From: a virus
Virus record (IMG/VR): IMGVR_UViG_3300005525_000073
Span: 1-30,845 of that record
DNA: 30,845 nucleotides
Reading direction: 5' to 3' (one strand)
Shown: piece after piece, positions 22,201 through 28,909 of the stretch
Layout: each line of letters begins with the position of its first letter
Position numbering within the stretch: the stretch's first letter is position 1
Position numbers and translations under genes: made by a program
Notes under the pieces: generated by a model
Database searches by the model: none
What the model saw: only the letters and a program-made list of their open reading frames with translations
What the model was told of the DNA's origin: nothing

Positions 22201-24297
22201 GCTGATGACATTCTGCAGCAGCACTATCGGGAATCAGATACTCTGGTTTACGAATCAGTTCGCCTGAATTACGAGCCTCAGTTTGCTCTCCTGGAAGATC
22301 TAGGCCGCCAGTATTCTCTGGTGGAGACCTCTAAGTTCGCATCCCGCGCGGACATGATTGAAGCACAATCTAAGAATCCGTACTTCAATCAGATTAAGAC
22401 AGCTCTGGATATTTCCAAGATCAATGAGCACCCGCTAGTCTATGGAGCTAATAAGCTTCTGGATACTGCGGTGTCTAAAGCCTGGGCATCCATTACTCGT
22501 ACATTCGATGAGATTAAATCTCCAGGCGAGCTTGATCGAATCAATGCCCTGACAGCAGAATATGGTATTCAGCCAGCTTACTATGATGCTGCAATGCAGG
22601 CACTTGTAAATCACACAGCGCCGCGTGGAGCATTGACTCGCTTTGTTCGTGGAGCTAATGCAATTCTCTCTCGCTTCACTCTTGGCCTTGATCCTCTTAA
22701 CGCACTGAACAACGTTATTGGATCTAATGTCCTGCGTGGAACTGAGATGGGATTGTTGACTCGTGCGATTCGAGAGGGCAATCAGGCGGTTGCTGGTGAT
22801 CTGTCAGCTCTTGCAAAGATCAAGCTTCCCGGCGTAGATGCTGAAGTTCTGTCTCCCACGAAACTTCTGGCTCAGGCTATTACGAATTTCTGGAAAGATG
22901 CGAAACAGCCGGTGGTTGTGCGGATGACAGATGCAGGTCCAGTGTATAAACTGGATGCAAAAGGCAACACTGTTTTATCCGACTACGGTCCGCTCATGGC
23001 TAAATACCGTGATATGCAGATCATTAAAGATCGTGCAGAGCAGCTTAAAATGCTGGTGGATGATTTCACCCTGAAAGGAACTGAGTCTGCTGCGGAACTT
23101 GATACTCGGATGGCACGTGGGTTTGCCAGAGCTAAAGAGCTTACATCTGAGAAACTCGACACTGCAGAAAAGCTGACTGGCAATACTTTCGCAGAAGAGT
23201 TTAACAGATTCATTTCCGCCAATGTGATGGATCAGATTACATCCATTGCAGTAAAGCATGGATTGATGGATGATGCGACTGCTCGCACTTATATCAATAC
23301 ATTTGTGAATCGGGTGGAAGGGAACATTGTTGCTAGCCAGCGGCCCTTGATTTTCCAAGGTCCTATTGGTCAGGCAATCTCGCTCTTCCAATCTTATCAA
23401 TTCAACCTCATCCAACAGCTTCTTCGTTTTACTGCAGAAGGTAAAGCGAAAGATCTTGCTATGTTGGCTGGCCTGCAATCAACTCTGTATGGCTACCAAT
23501 CTCTCCCGGGATTCCAGGCAATCAATGTCCACATCATTGGACAGCTCGGTGGCAATGATGCGCACAAGGATTTGTACGATATCACATATGGAGCAGTTGG
23601 AAGAACTGCAGGAGATTTCATCCTATATGGAATTCCCTCAACCCTTCTCGATACCAACATCTACTCTCGCGGCGATGTCAATCCACGACATCTGACTATT
23701 CTTCCCACGAGCTTACAGGAAACTCCGATCGTCGCTGGTTGGGGGAAGTTCTTTGGTTCGATCTATGAGACCTCTAAGAGAATTGCTGGCGGCGGAGATG
23801 TGTGGGAGACTTTCCTGCAAGGTGTGGAGCACAATGGTATCAACCGCCCACTCGCAGGTTTAGCTCAAACTGTTCAAGCCTTTGGTCCTGAAGGTATGGC
23901 ATATTCCACATCTAACAAGGGAACTATCCTCTATCAAAATGATTTGATGAGCCTTGCTACACTTACGCGTCTTGCTGGTGGTAGGCCAATGGACGAAGCA
24001 ATTGTGAATGATGCAATGTTTCGAGTGAGAACTTACGAAGCAAGGCGCCGGGAAAAGTTGCTGAGTCTAGGTGAGAAAGTTAAGGGCACTCTTATCCAGG
24101 GAAACCAACCCACCGATGAACAGATCAATCAGTTTGCTGAAGAGTATGCAAAACTCGGCGGCAAGCAGAAACAGTTCAATAAGTGGATGATGGAGATGTA
24201 TAAGAATGCAAACACAGCGCAGGCTGAAAAGCTTGCAGAATCTTTAAACAATCCGTACTCCTATAAGATACAACTTCTTATGGGCGGCGGAGAATAG
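19300..24297 (+). CDS. Giant internal virion / ejected polyvalent-type protein (1665 aa)
   Basis: This is by far the largest gene, starting 6 nt after AAGGA and 2 nt behind the previous stop. The N-terminus is acidic and Pro-rich. Residues 60-260 contain Gly-rich hydrophobic stretches (ILGAIVPGLGGIRVF at 121-135; IAIGGLLGGGVAGVFGAARL at 235-254) that could cross a membrane after ejection. The middle is a long helical, charged chain. Near residues 1350-1560 a segment (PIGQAISLFQSYQFNLIQQLLRF, LAMLAGLQSTLYGYQSLPGF) resembles the LPD38-type domain of phage polyvalent proteins. No transglycosylase or polymerase motif is evident to me. Ejection with the genome is inferred from size, order and domain style. 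Confidence 0.75.
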   Translation: MSDLFTFVRPPQSTPAPVEEEDGDSPSLPFQIADLHNISNGGVSWTNPLSWGEKLQDMGRFIAVSGLSGINSFYNTGAYVGQFFDPGIQERDTADWITELDTDLGNYYRVNQESADVTGFILGAIVPGLGGIRVFNAGQIALKTAINTGKVGGTTGRALGLLVPKTDEFMSLAMKDITASTTTLNLVNANTTKAIGAGLWQNVMEAAAFETMVQATMFRSPILQQQDGWDIAQNIAIGGLLGGGVAGVFGAARLRGQLKTAIREEEVLRRPFQERVQFSVASPDANRLVQLSFDSEMAAVPITLRAADGTLIENNFAATKTLYEQKIQANALDQRTAWNNLSTDSQLGNTVANLMSPVIKDGRLVPGFAQQTYESASGAIKILRAGDQHPLELAQAKALAKGEAVENPIAIRFIKLQGDDSGGVFDSPGAYLSFADRYATPDKVRAAIRESFGFKQKFEATNRWSALKLKGAKAVEEAEARHIWAARSSGMLKEIPENAVIDRHDLPMLQRAYADGRTDIKIVSGEGPTVSIDPVTSLEELYKIIKQSKNETIEHFGRSFLTKKGKAKKGKEPGLIPKAQAQDGAIGIIADVRKNYLDGNPSGVEADDLFAMSAAGRKYQNQLSARGLSLTTPEAATPVQFLPKYAKVVYEQSKDIAALNENVLDGIAHYAAMEKIYVESAQRAAAKVLGGWAEQLPALKKNKLVTATRDDPSAGLFSNDSSAYGTVGSSMSFIGSIVRAIKQDFRKNLNDTLAPAMTRMAGKTEAVFEFEGLNQKITRTGKQFYLREAEDGTQVLIDKKLVKRNKAGEEEINWEAAEDGVNAFNIRNVETAEFIRAHIAASGLRTQNFREIRAAQGKVDNKDPEVFRPIRPDLKQYAHFAFVKDPRVTGTGHMTMIHAASEKELAQLAERVPPQYKVIYKRDTEDYFKARDEYDYQRTLNENYLDSELANNGVFSNFFPKSDPQKIADDILQQHYRESDTLVYESVRLNYEPQFALLEDLGRQYSLVETSKFASRADMIEAQSKNPYFNQIKTALDISKINEHPLVYGANKLLDTAVSKAWASITRTFDEIKSPGELDRINALTAEYGIQPAYYDAAMQALVNHTAPRGALTRFVRGANAILSRFTLGLDPLNALNNVIGSNVLRGTEMGLLTRAIREGNQAVAGDLSALAKIKLPGVDAEVLSPTKLLAQAITNFWKDAKQPVVVRMTDAGPVYKLDAKGNTVLSDYGPLMAKYRDMQIIKDRAEQLKMLVDDFTLKGTESAAELDTRMARGFARAKELTSEKLDTAEKLTGNTFAEEFNRFISANVMDQITSIAVKHGLMDDATARTYINTFVNRVEGNIVASQRPLIFQGPIGQAISLFQSYQFNLIQQLLRFTAEGKAKDLAMLAGLQSTLYGYQSLPGFQAINVHIIGQLGGNDAHKDLYDITYGAVGRTAGDFILYGIPSTLLDTNIYSRGDVNPRHLTILPTSLQETPIVAGWGKFFGSIYETSKRIAGGGDVWETFLQGVEHNGINRPLAGLAQTVQAFGPEGMAYSTSNKGTILYQNDLMSLATLTRLAGGRPMDEAIVNDAMFRVRTYEARRREKLLSLGEKVKGTLIQGNQPTDEQINQFAEEYAKLGGKQKQFNKWMMEMYKNANTAQAEKLAESLNNPYSYKIQLLMGGGE

Positions 24298-24309
24298 GAG
24301 AAAGTGGTG

Positions 24310-24546
24310 ATGAGTAATACTAGTGATCCGATTAAATTTGCCCTAGCTGTAACTCCTAATGACACGAATGTACTTACGCCGTTTAGGTGTTTGTATGTTG
24401 GGGTGTCTGGAGATGTAGCTGTGCGTATGTATGGTGGAGGTAACAACATTACTTTCACTGGACTTGCAGTTGGCTGGCATCCAATTCAAGGTGATAAAGT
24501 TTTAGCCACTGGCACAACTGCTAGTGACATTGTTGCTGGTTGGTAA
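24310..24546 (+). CDS. Small spike-base-like protein
   Basis: This 78-aa protein is counted from ATG 24310, 9 nt after AGGAG; in-frame GTG codons at 24304 and 24307 are alternatives. The sequence (ALAVTPNDTNVLTPFRCLYVGVSGDVAVRMYGGGNNITFTGLAVGWHPIQGDKVLATGTTASDIVAGW) follows the small beta-barrel pattern of the spike-base family known from gene-transfer agents and prophages (RCAP_Rcc01079-type): a VTPxDT start, RxLYVG strand, and a final ATGTTASDIV. It would sit at the base of an adsorption structure. It opens the terminal cassette of host-surface proteins. Confidence 0.65.
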   Translation: MSNTSDPIKFALAVTPNDTNVLTPFRCLYVGVSGDVAVRMYGGGNNITFTGLAVGWHPIQGDKVLATGTTASDIVAGW

Positions 24547-24582
24547 TTTGTACCCACATCGATAGATTAAGGAGAATCCTTC

Positions 24583-25005
24583 ATGGCTGCTTATGTGAAA
24601 TTTGAGGCTTTCACTGAAATCCAACTTACCACTCCGGTGGATTGGAACACTGATACCATTAAGCTGGCGCTTACAAATACTGCGCCCAATGCTGCAACTG
24701 GTGATTTCTTTAATGATATCACTGAGATTGGTGCAGGTAATGGTTATACCGCTGGCGGTAATACTCTTAGCATCTCTGTATCTCGTTCTGGTGGAGTGAC
24801 TACTATCACTGCAACTGACAGTGTGTTTACTGCATCTGGTGGATCTATTGGTCCGTTCCGTTATGTGATTATGTATAAGAGCACGGGTACTGCTTCTACT
24901 TCTCCGCTTGTGGCTTATTGGGATTATGGTTCTAGTATCACTCTGTTGAACGGTGAGACTTTTACTGCGGACATTGGAGCCGGCGGCTTGTTTACGCTGA
25001 CCTGA
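24583..25005 (+). CDS. Hypothetical tail-associated protein
   Basis: This 140-aa protein has the strong site AAGGAGAATCCTTC. It is beta-rich with a recurrent phage pattern: YVKFEAFTEIQLTTPVDWNTDTIKLALTNTAP, an ITEIGAGNGYTAGG loop (about residues 45-58), then GGSIGPFRYVIMYKSTG and YWDYGSSITLLNGETFTADI. Proteins of this type occur next to tail-fibre or collar genes in many tailed phages, but their function is not established. The next gene begins 2 nt after its stop, so both are probably made together with the esterase. Confidence 0.7.
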   Translation: MAAYVKFEAFTEIQLTTPVDWNTDTIKLALTNTAPNAATGDFFNDITEIGAGNGYTAGGNTLSISVSRSGGVTTITATDSVFTASGGSIGPFRYVIMYKSTGTASTSPLVAYWDYGSSITLLNGETFTADIGAGGLFTLT

Positions 25006-25006
25006 A

Positions 25007-25801
25007 ATGGCAAACAATACATTATATATTGGATGGGCAGCGGTACCTACTGGTAATGCTAGAATGTCTTTCTGGGGGCAGAGCAATGCTCAGGGCGCTG
25101 CCCTCCGGAGTGGCATTGCAGCAATTACTGCTGATCCTACATTAGTAGACTGGGATAATGGTACCTACACTTTTCCTCGTGTAATGTTTTGGAATGGCAC
25201 AGCGTACGCTACATATGTGCCAGGGTCAAACACAGGTACCGATCCTACTTTACTCGGGCCTGAGTTTGGCATGGCAGTTCGCTGGATGAGGGAGACATCT
25301 AGCGGAATTCTTTATATGGATAAGAACGCATTTGGCGGAACGTCCATTGACTTGTTTGAGCCCCCCTCCGCAGCTAGGTGGTTAGATGGACTTACAAGTC
25401 GTGCGGCCCAAGATGCATGGCTTGCTAGTAACAGTGTAGTTATTGATAATCTGAAAACATTCTGGCTGTGGAGCCAAGGAGAAGCTGACTCGGCGGATAC
25501 TCAATCTCAGTATCAAATACCCATGCAAGCTATTGTTGATGCTATTGAGATTAATGGGATCATGCCTTATCGTGGAGTGCTCACGGATATTCCTACAGGG
25601 AGTCCTAGGTTCAATTCCGCAGTAACCGCAGCAAAGCAAGCAGTAGCAGATACAACTGGTGGCCTTCTTGTTAAACAAATTGAGCCTGCATTCCCGACAT
25701 ATTTTGAGGCAGATAACCTGCACTTAAATGCCCGCGGTCAGGTGCAACGTTCTTATACTGCGTATTCGTTCTTCTTTGACGCTCCCACAATTACGGTGTA
25801 A
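25007..25801 (+). CDS. SGNH/SASA-type carbohydrate esterase, tail-associated
   Basis: This 264-aa protein shows all blocks of the sialate O-acetylesterase-like SGNH group: FWGQSNAQG (residues 22-30) with nucleophile S26, an LWSQGEADSADTQSQY block (about 155-170) equivalent to the WxQGExD motif, and ADNLHLNARG (235-244) giving D236 and H239 of the catalytic dyad. It has no signal peptide, so it is probably assembled into the virion and deacetylates a surface polysaccharide during adsorption. It sits between small tail-associated genes and a lectin-like gene. The ATG has no clear ribosome site and lies 1 nt after the previous stop, implying coupling. Confidence 0.8.
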   Translation: MANNTLYIGWAAVPTGNARMSFWGQSNAQGAALRSGIAAITADPTLVDWDNGTYTFPRVMFWNGTAYATYVPGSNTGTDPTLLGPEFGMAVRWMRETSSGILYMDKNAFGGTSIDLFEPPSAARWLDGLTSRAAQDAWLASNSVVIDNLKTFWLWSQGEADSADTQSQYQIPMQAIVDAIEINGIMPYRGVLTDIPTGSPRFNSAVTAAKQAVADTTGGLLVKQIEPAFPTYFEADNLHLNARGQVQRSYTAYSFFFDAPTITV

Positions 25802-25803
25802 TC

Positions 25804-26757
25804 ATGGCACGAAGCGACAACTTCAATAGAGCGGATACTGGAGCAGGAGGGCTTGGGACTCCAAGCGATGGCGGTAGTGCCTGGAATGATCGTAGCTCAG
25901 TTTTTCAGATATCTAGCAATAAAGCTAAAAGTACTGGCGGAGCTCAGGCGTTAGCTGTATTGACGGATACACTTTCAAATGTTGAACTTAACGTTACTTG
26001 TGTTACTGGAGCTTCATCCGATATTTGGATCCCATTTCGCTTTGTAGACGATGGCAATTATTGGATTGCTGTTGTTGGCTCAGGCGACGGCCCTCGTCTT
26101 TTTAAACGAGTATCAGGTGGTTTCACACAAGTGGGATCCACGGGCTCGGGAACATTAGCAGCGGGAACACATCTTATTACAGTAGAGGCAAATGGAAACT
26201 CCATTGAGCTTTTAGTAAACGGTGTTAGCAAAGTTGGTCCAATTACAGATTCTTTTCAGTCGACAGCAGTAGCTCACGGCATTGGTAGTAATTCGGACAC
26301 TACAACTACTTTTGAAGATTTTTCAACAGTAGCTGCTGGAGGCTATGTAATTACTCTAGACCCCGGTTCTTATTCTATCAGCGGCCAAGCAGTTACAACT
26401 CTAGCTACTCGTCTTGTTGCTTTAAACTCAAGCTCCTATTCTTGGGCAGGTCAGGCTGTAACTCTTACATACGAACAGCCAGGTGTAACAGTTCTAGCTC
26501 TTGACCCAGGAAGTTATGTATTCAGTGGATCAAATGTTTTACGAGCCATTAGCTTTGCAGCGAATTCTGGATCGTACACTATCTCAGGACAAGACTTAAA
26601 CTTCACCCGCACATTTCCGCAGGCTTATTCTATCACTATTGAGAATGCTGCATACAATATGACTGGGCGTGCAATTGCACTTCGCTGGTCAGGAGAGCCA
26701 GTATCTGACTTTATATCAAATAAGATTTCGATCAGTATTGGAGCAAGAGTCGGATAA
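25804..26757 (+). CDS. Lectin-like, repeat-containing minor structural protein
   Basis: This 317-aa protein begins DNFNRADTGAGGLGTPSDGG and has a concanavalin/laminin-G-like beta-sandwich pattern through about residue 175 (DDGNYWIAVVGSGDGPRLFKRV, THLITVEANGNSIELLVNG, TTTTFEDFS). Residues 180-295 contain five imperfect repeats centred on GSYSISGQ (188), SSYSWAGQ (210), GSYVFSGS (236), GSYTISGQ (256) and AAYNMTGR (282), spaced about 20-26 residues. Such repeats are common in phage minor structural proteins. A glycan-binding or linker role beside the esterase is likely. It is the last rightward gene before the bidirectional terminator. Confidence 0.75.
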   Translation: MARSDNFNRADTGAGGLGTPSDGGSAWNDRSSVFQISSNKAKSTGGAQALAVLTDTLSNVELNVTCVTGASSDIWIPFRFVDDGNYWIAVVGSGDGPRLFKRVSGGFTQVGSTGSGTLAAGTHLITVEANGNSIELLVNGVSKVGPITDSFQSTAVAHGIGSNSDTTTTFEDFSTVAAGGYVITLDPGSYSISGQAVTTLATRLVALNSSSYSWAGQAVTLTYEQPGVTVLALDPGSYVFSGSNVLRAISFAANSGSYTISGQDLNFTRTFPQAYSITIENAAYNMTGRAIALRWSGEPVSDFISNKISISIGARVG

Positions 26758-26770
26758 AAATTCCAGACAT

Positions 26771-26808
26771 AAAAAAGCCCCCAAAGGATTTCTCCTGAGG
26801 GGGTTTTC
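26771..26808. terminator. Bidirectional intrinsic terminator between convergent operons
   Basis: CCCCC (26778-26782) pairs with GGGGG (26799-26803). An inner AGGA (26785-26788)/TCCT (26793-26796) stem closes a TTTC loop, with AAAAAA on the left and TTTTCTTTT on the right. It therefore gives a T-run in both directions and separates the rightward late genes from the leftward block. It lies 13 nt after the late operon's last stop. Confidence 0.92.
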
Positions 26809-26821
26809 TTTTGCCTGCTGA

Positions 26822-27133
26822 TTACTCACCTTTGAATGGAATCACAATCTGTGTTCGTTTTTCATATAATGCTTTGGTAAGCTGCTCACAGAGGAATAGA
26901 ACATCTTTAAGAGTGTGAACCTCAGCTACCACAAGAACATTCGCGTAAGTTGCGATTTCAAGGAGCCGGATATATACATCCTTTTGTGGCTGATTCTCTA
27001 GGATGGTACAGAGAGCTGGATGGAAAGCTACTTCTCGATTCAGTGCGATGATCTCATCCTGAAAAAGTTCGTACTTGAGTTTCGCATTCGGCGGCAGAGA
27101 CTGTACCTGGAAAGGTTTATCACTTGTGCTCAT
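26822..27133 (-). CDS. Hypothetical phage protein
   Basis: This 103-aa protein starts 7 nt after GGGAG. It is soluble with a hydrophobic central stretch (IRLLEIATYANVLVVAEVHTLKDVLFLCEQL, about 55-85), probably a helical core rather than a membrane anchor because charged residues are interspersed. No motif is recognised. It is the last leftward gene before the terminator and follows the exonuclease gene by 3 nt, so it is in the same replication transcript. Confidence 0.75.
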   Translation of the reverse strand: MSTSDKPFQVQSLPPNAKLKYELFQDEIIALNREVAFHPALCTILENQPQKDVYIRLLEIATYANVLVVAEVHTLKDVLFLCEQLTKALYEKRTQIVIPFKGE

Positions 27134-27136
27134 GTA

Positions 27137-27658
27137 TTACTCCCACTGTAGGTATTGATTGTATGCAAAGATCTGTGCCAGATGTGTGGCTTGATTGATT
27201 GCATCTTGTAGAGCATGATGAGGAACAGGATTTTGCAGATAATTAAGTTGTGGATGTAGTTTCTTCAGTGTGCGCATATCTCGTACATTGTTGTATTTCC
27301 AGGGTACAGCTAGCTTATGTTGAGTGTACGCATGAGTTAGAATAGCTGTGTCGAAATCTGTGCCTTTGCACCAAATAATTGGTTCTGCGCGCAAAGAGTG
27401 CAGCCAGTAACTGAATTCTTCTAATCCTGTATAGAGATTGATTACTCCTCTTGGCATGCTGATAGGTTGGTGTGTCCACCAATCAAGAGTTGATTGGGAT
27501 TGTGTGCGTTCATATTGTGTGCTAGGATTATACTCTCCGTAGAATGTCTGCTGGTCTTCTCTGTGCATAGTTACTGCACCAATACTGAGAACTACAGCAT
27601 TCGGAGTTGTGTCTAGTGTTTCAATATCTACCATTACATGTACTTTATTTGAGCTCAT
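27137..27658 (-). CDS. DEDDh-type 3'-5' exonuclease
   Basis: This 173-aa protein is counted from ATG 27658, which follows AAGGAATTATTC; an upstream in-frame ATG at 27697 lacks such a site. The exonuclease motifs are clear: VMVDIETL (D11, E13) followed by VVLSIGAV, then WCKGTDFD (D101), and HHALQDA (H147 and D152) for the DEDDh class. The TLDWWTHQP segment (57-65) is characteristic of the small Rv2179c-like exonuclease group. It would remove nucleotides from RNA or DNA 3' ends during replication or host RNA turnover. It is translated with an overlap of 14 nt from the winged-helix gene upstream. Confidence 0.85.
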   Translation of the reverse strand: MSSNKVHVMVDIETLDTTPNAVVLSIGAVTMHREDQQTFYGEYNPSTQYERTQSQSTLDWWTHQPISMPRGVINLYTGLEEFSYWLHSLRAEPIIWCKGTDFDTAILTHAYTQHKLAVPWKYNNVRDMRTLKKLHPQLNYLQNPVPHHALQDAINQATHLAQIFAYNQYLQWE

Positions 27659-28064
27659 GAATAATTCCTTTCGGGGTTTGGATAATCCGTGTACCAATCT
27701 TTTGTTTCCGCCGCCAGTCTCTGCAGGAGTCTTTCATAGGTTTAGGAGCTGGCTTAGGCGCATCGTACATTCCATAACCCAGTTTCCATAATGCAACAGG
27801 ATGACCTTTCTGTCCTGACTTGCCCCACTCTGCAATATACACCAGGTTTTTAATATCACCTTTTCGTGTAGCGAGTAGGTTCATCCAGCGGCATACTGTT
27901 GTTCTTTGCAGCCCTGTAATCTCAACTATCTGATCTTTACTCCGAGGTGTTTCTGCGATAGCTGAAAGCATTACCTTAAGTACAGCCGCATTCAAAAGAC
28001 TATTTGTTTTCTTTCTTATCGGCGCGCGCGATGGCTTCTGTGTCGGAGTATCGGAGATTGACAT
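27645..28064 (-). CDS. Winged-helix DNA-binding-like protein
   Basis: This is a 139-aa basic protein. Residues 22-75 form a likely winged helix: LLNAAVLKVMLSAIAETPRSKDQIVEITGLQRTTVCRWMNLLATR, where the segment after ITGLQ is the recognition helix, followed by a KNLVYIAEWGKSGQKG beta-wing. The C-terminal 40 residues are Lys/Arg/Pro-rich. A role as a regulator of phage transcription or DNA replication is inferred. It overlaps the MazG-like gene by 65 nt and the exonuclease by 14 nt, an unusually nested arrangement. The ribosome site is weak (AGGT). Confidence 0.75.
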   Translation of the reverse strand: MSISDTPTQKPSRAPIRKKTNSLLNAAVLKVMLSAIAETPRSKDQIVEITGLQRTTVCRWMNLLATRKGDIKNLVYIAEWGKSGQKGHPVALWKLGYGMYDAPKPAPKPMKDSCRDWRRKQKIGTRIIQTPKGIIHELK

Positions 28065-28629
28065 ATCGCTGACCTAGCTTTTCTGCGTTTGCTTGGATGA
28101 TTGCTTGACGATGATCTTCAGATGATTTACCGAATGAGCAGAATGTGTAGCGATAGAGTTCTAGAGCATACTCGAATCGTGCACACGCTACAACCAACGC
28201 TGCAATGTCACGAGGCTTTCCATAAATATATTCCCTCTTGATTACATCACAGATTTCTCCGCATGCAATGATCAGACGATCCGATACCAGACAGTCAGGA
28301 GCAAAACTCGGATAGAGTGATCCTAGAATATGAACACGAGAAACACCATAGTGATTCCGTAGAACTTGAAGATAGAATTCAATATCACCTAGTTCTTCGT
28401 AAGCATTCTTATGATCTTCAACTAGCTCACCAACTTCTCCGGCTAGACCAATGGCACAATGCAATGCCATAACTTGATCTGTACCAGGCTTGAAAAGCCA
28501 GCGAACAAACTGATCGTAACGTACAGTTTCATGAGTAGGAGCTACTTCAGGATCAGTGTGGGGAAGGACAACAGCGACAAAGATATCAGTGTCGATATTG
28601 GGAGAGTGGAGTTGTGGGGTGCCGTTCAT
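28000..28629 (-). CDS. MazG-like nucleotide pyrophosphohydrolase
   Basis: This 209-aa protein starts after AAAGGAATCTAA. It has the MazG/all-alpha NTP pyrophosphatase signature: GLAGEVGELVEDHKNAYEELGDIEFYL (61-87), with acidic ligands E65, E68, E79 and D82 for Mg2+. A second helical pair (LIIACGEICDVIKREYIYGKP, about 120-140) and a closing NAEKLGQRYVNLRYS element match the usual MazG C-terminal pattern. Phage MazG proteins hydrolyse non-canonical or signalling nucleotides and adjust host pools. It sits in the replication block, and its last 65 nt overlap the winged-helix gene. Confidence 0.85.
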   Translation of the reverse strand: MNGTPQLHSPNIDTDIFVAVVLPHTDPEVAPTHETVRYDQFVRWLFKPGTDQVMALHCAIGLAGEVGELVEDHKNAYEELGDIEFYLQVLRNHYGVSRVHILGSLYPSFAPDCLVSDRLIIACGEICDVIKREYIYGKPRDIAALVVACARFEYALELYRYTFCSFGKSSEDHRQAIIQANAEKLGQRYVNLRYSDTEAIARADKKENK

Positions 28630-28639
28630 TTAGATTCCT

Positions 28640-28909
28640 TTAGATCGCACAGTGAATGAGTTTAGCCACAGTTCTAGGGTCTGCTATTGCTTTATTAGTG
28701 CCTAAAAAATAAACTACATTTAAAGGTACAGCACAGTTATATCCTAGAAATTCTTTGCTCCATTTCATGAAGTCTTCTCTAAATCCTTTAGGCCAAGGAA
28801 CGCCAGGAATCACTTCTTTAGGCAATTCGTAATTAGGATATGTAGGGGCTTCAATGATATCTATACCTAGCAAAGAACGTCTACCAATAGGTGGCCATAA
28901 ATAGTTCAT
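28640..28909 (-). CDS. Hypothetical phage protein
   Basis: This 89-aa protein starts within an ATGA overlap with the ATPase gene and ends 11 nt before the MazG-like gene. An AAGGG site lies 11 nt ahead of the ATG. It is Pro- and aromatic-rich (YLWPPIGRR, IEAPTYPNYELPKEVIPGVPWPKGF). A later region resembles a short helix plus strand (SKEFLGYNCAVPLNVVYFLG). I do not recognise a family. Tight coupling to the ATPase suggests a replication-linked role. Confidence 0.7.
   Translation of the reverse strand: MNYLWPPIGRRSLLGIDIIEAPTYPNYELPKEVIPGVPWPKGFREDFMKWSKEFLGYNCAVPLNVVYFLGTNKAIADPRTVAKLIHCAI

Noticed and set aside
19300-24297. Virion RNA polymerase of the N4 type in the giant gene
   Set aside because: The protein is about half the size expected and I see no single-subunit polymerase motifs.
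13179-26757. Diversity-generating retroelement (variable receptor gene with template repeat)
   Set aside because: I looked for a reverse transcriptase and for a template copy of a fibre or lectin C-terminus and found neither in the window.
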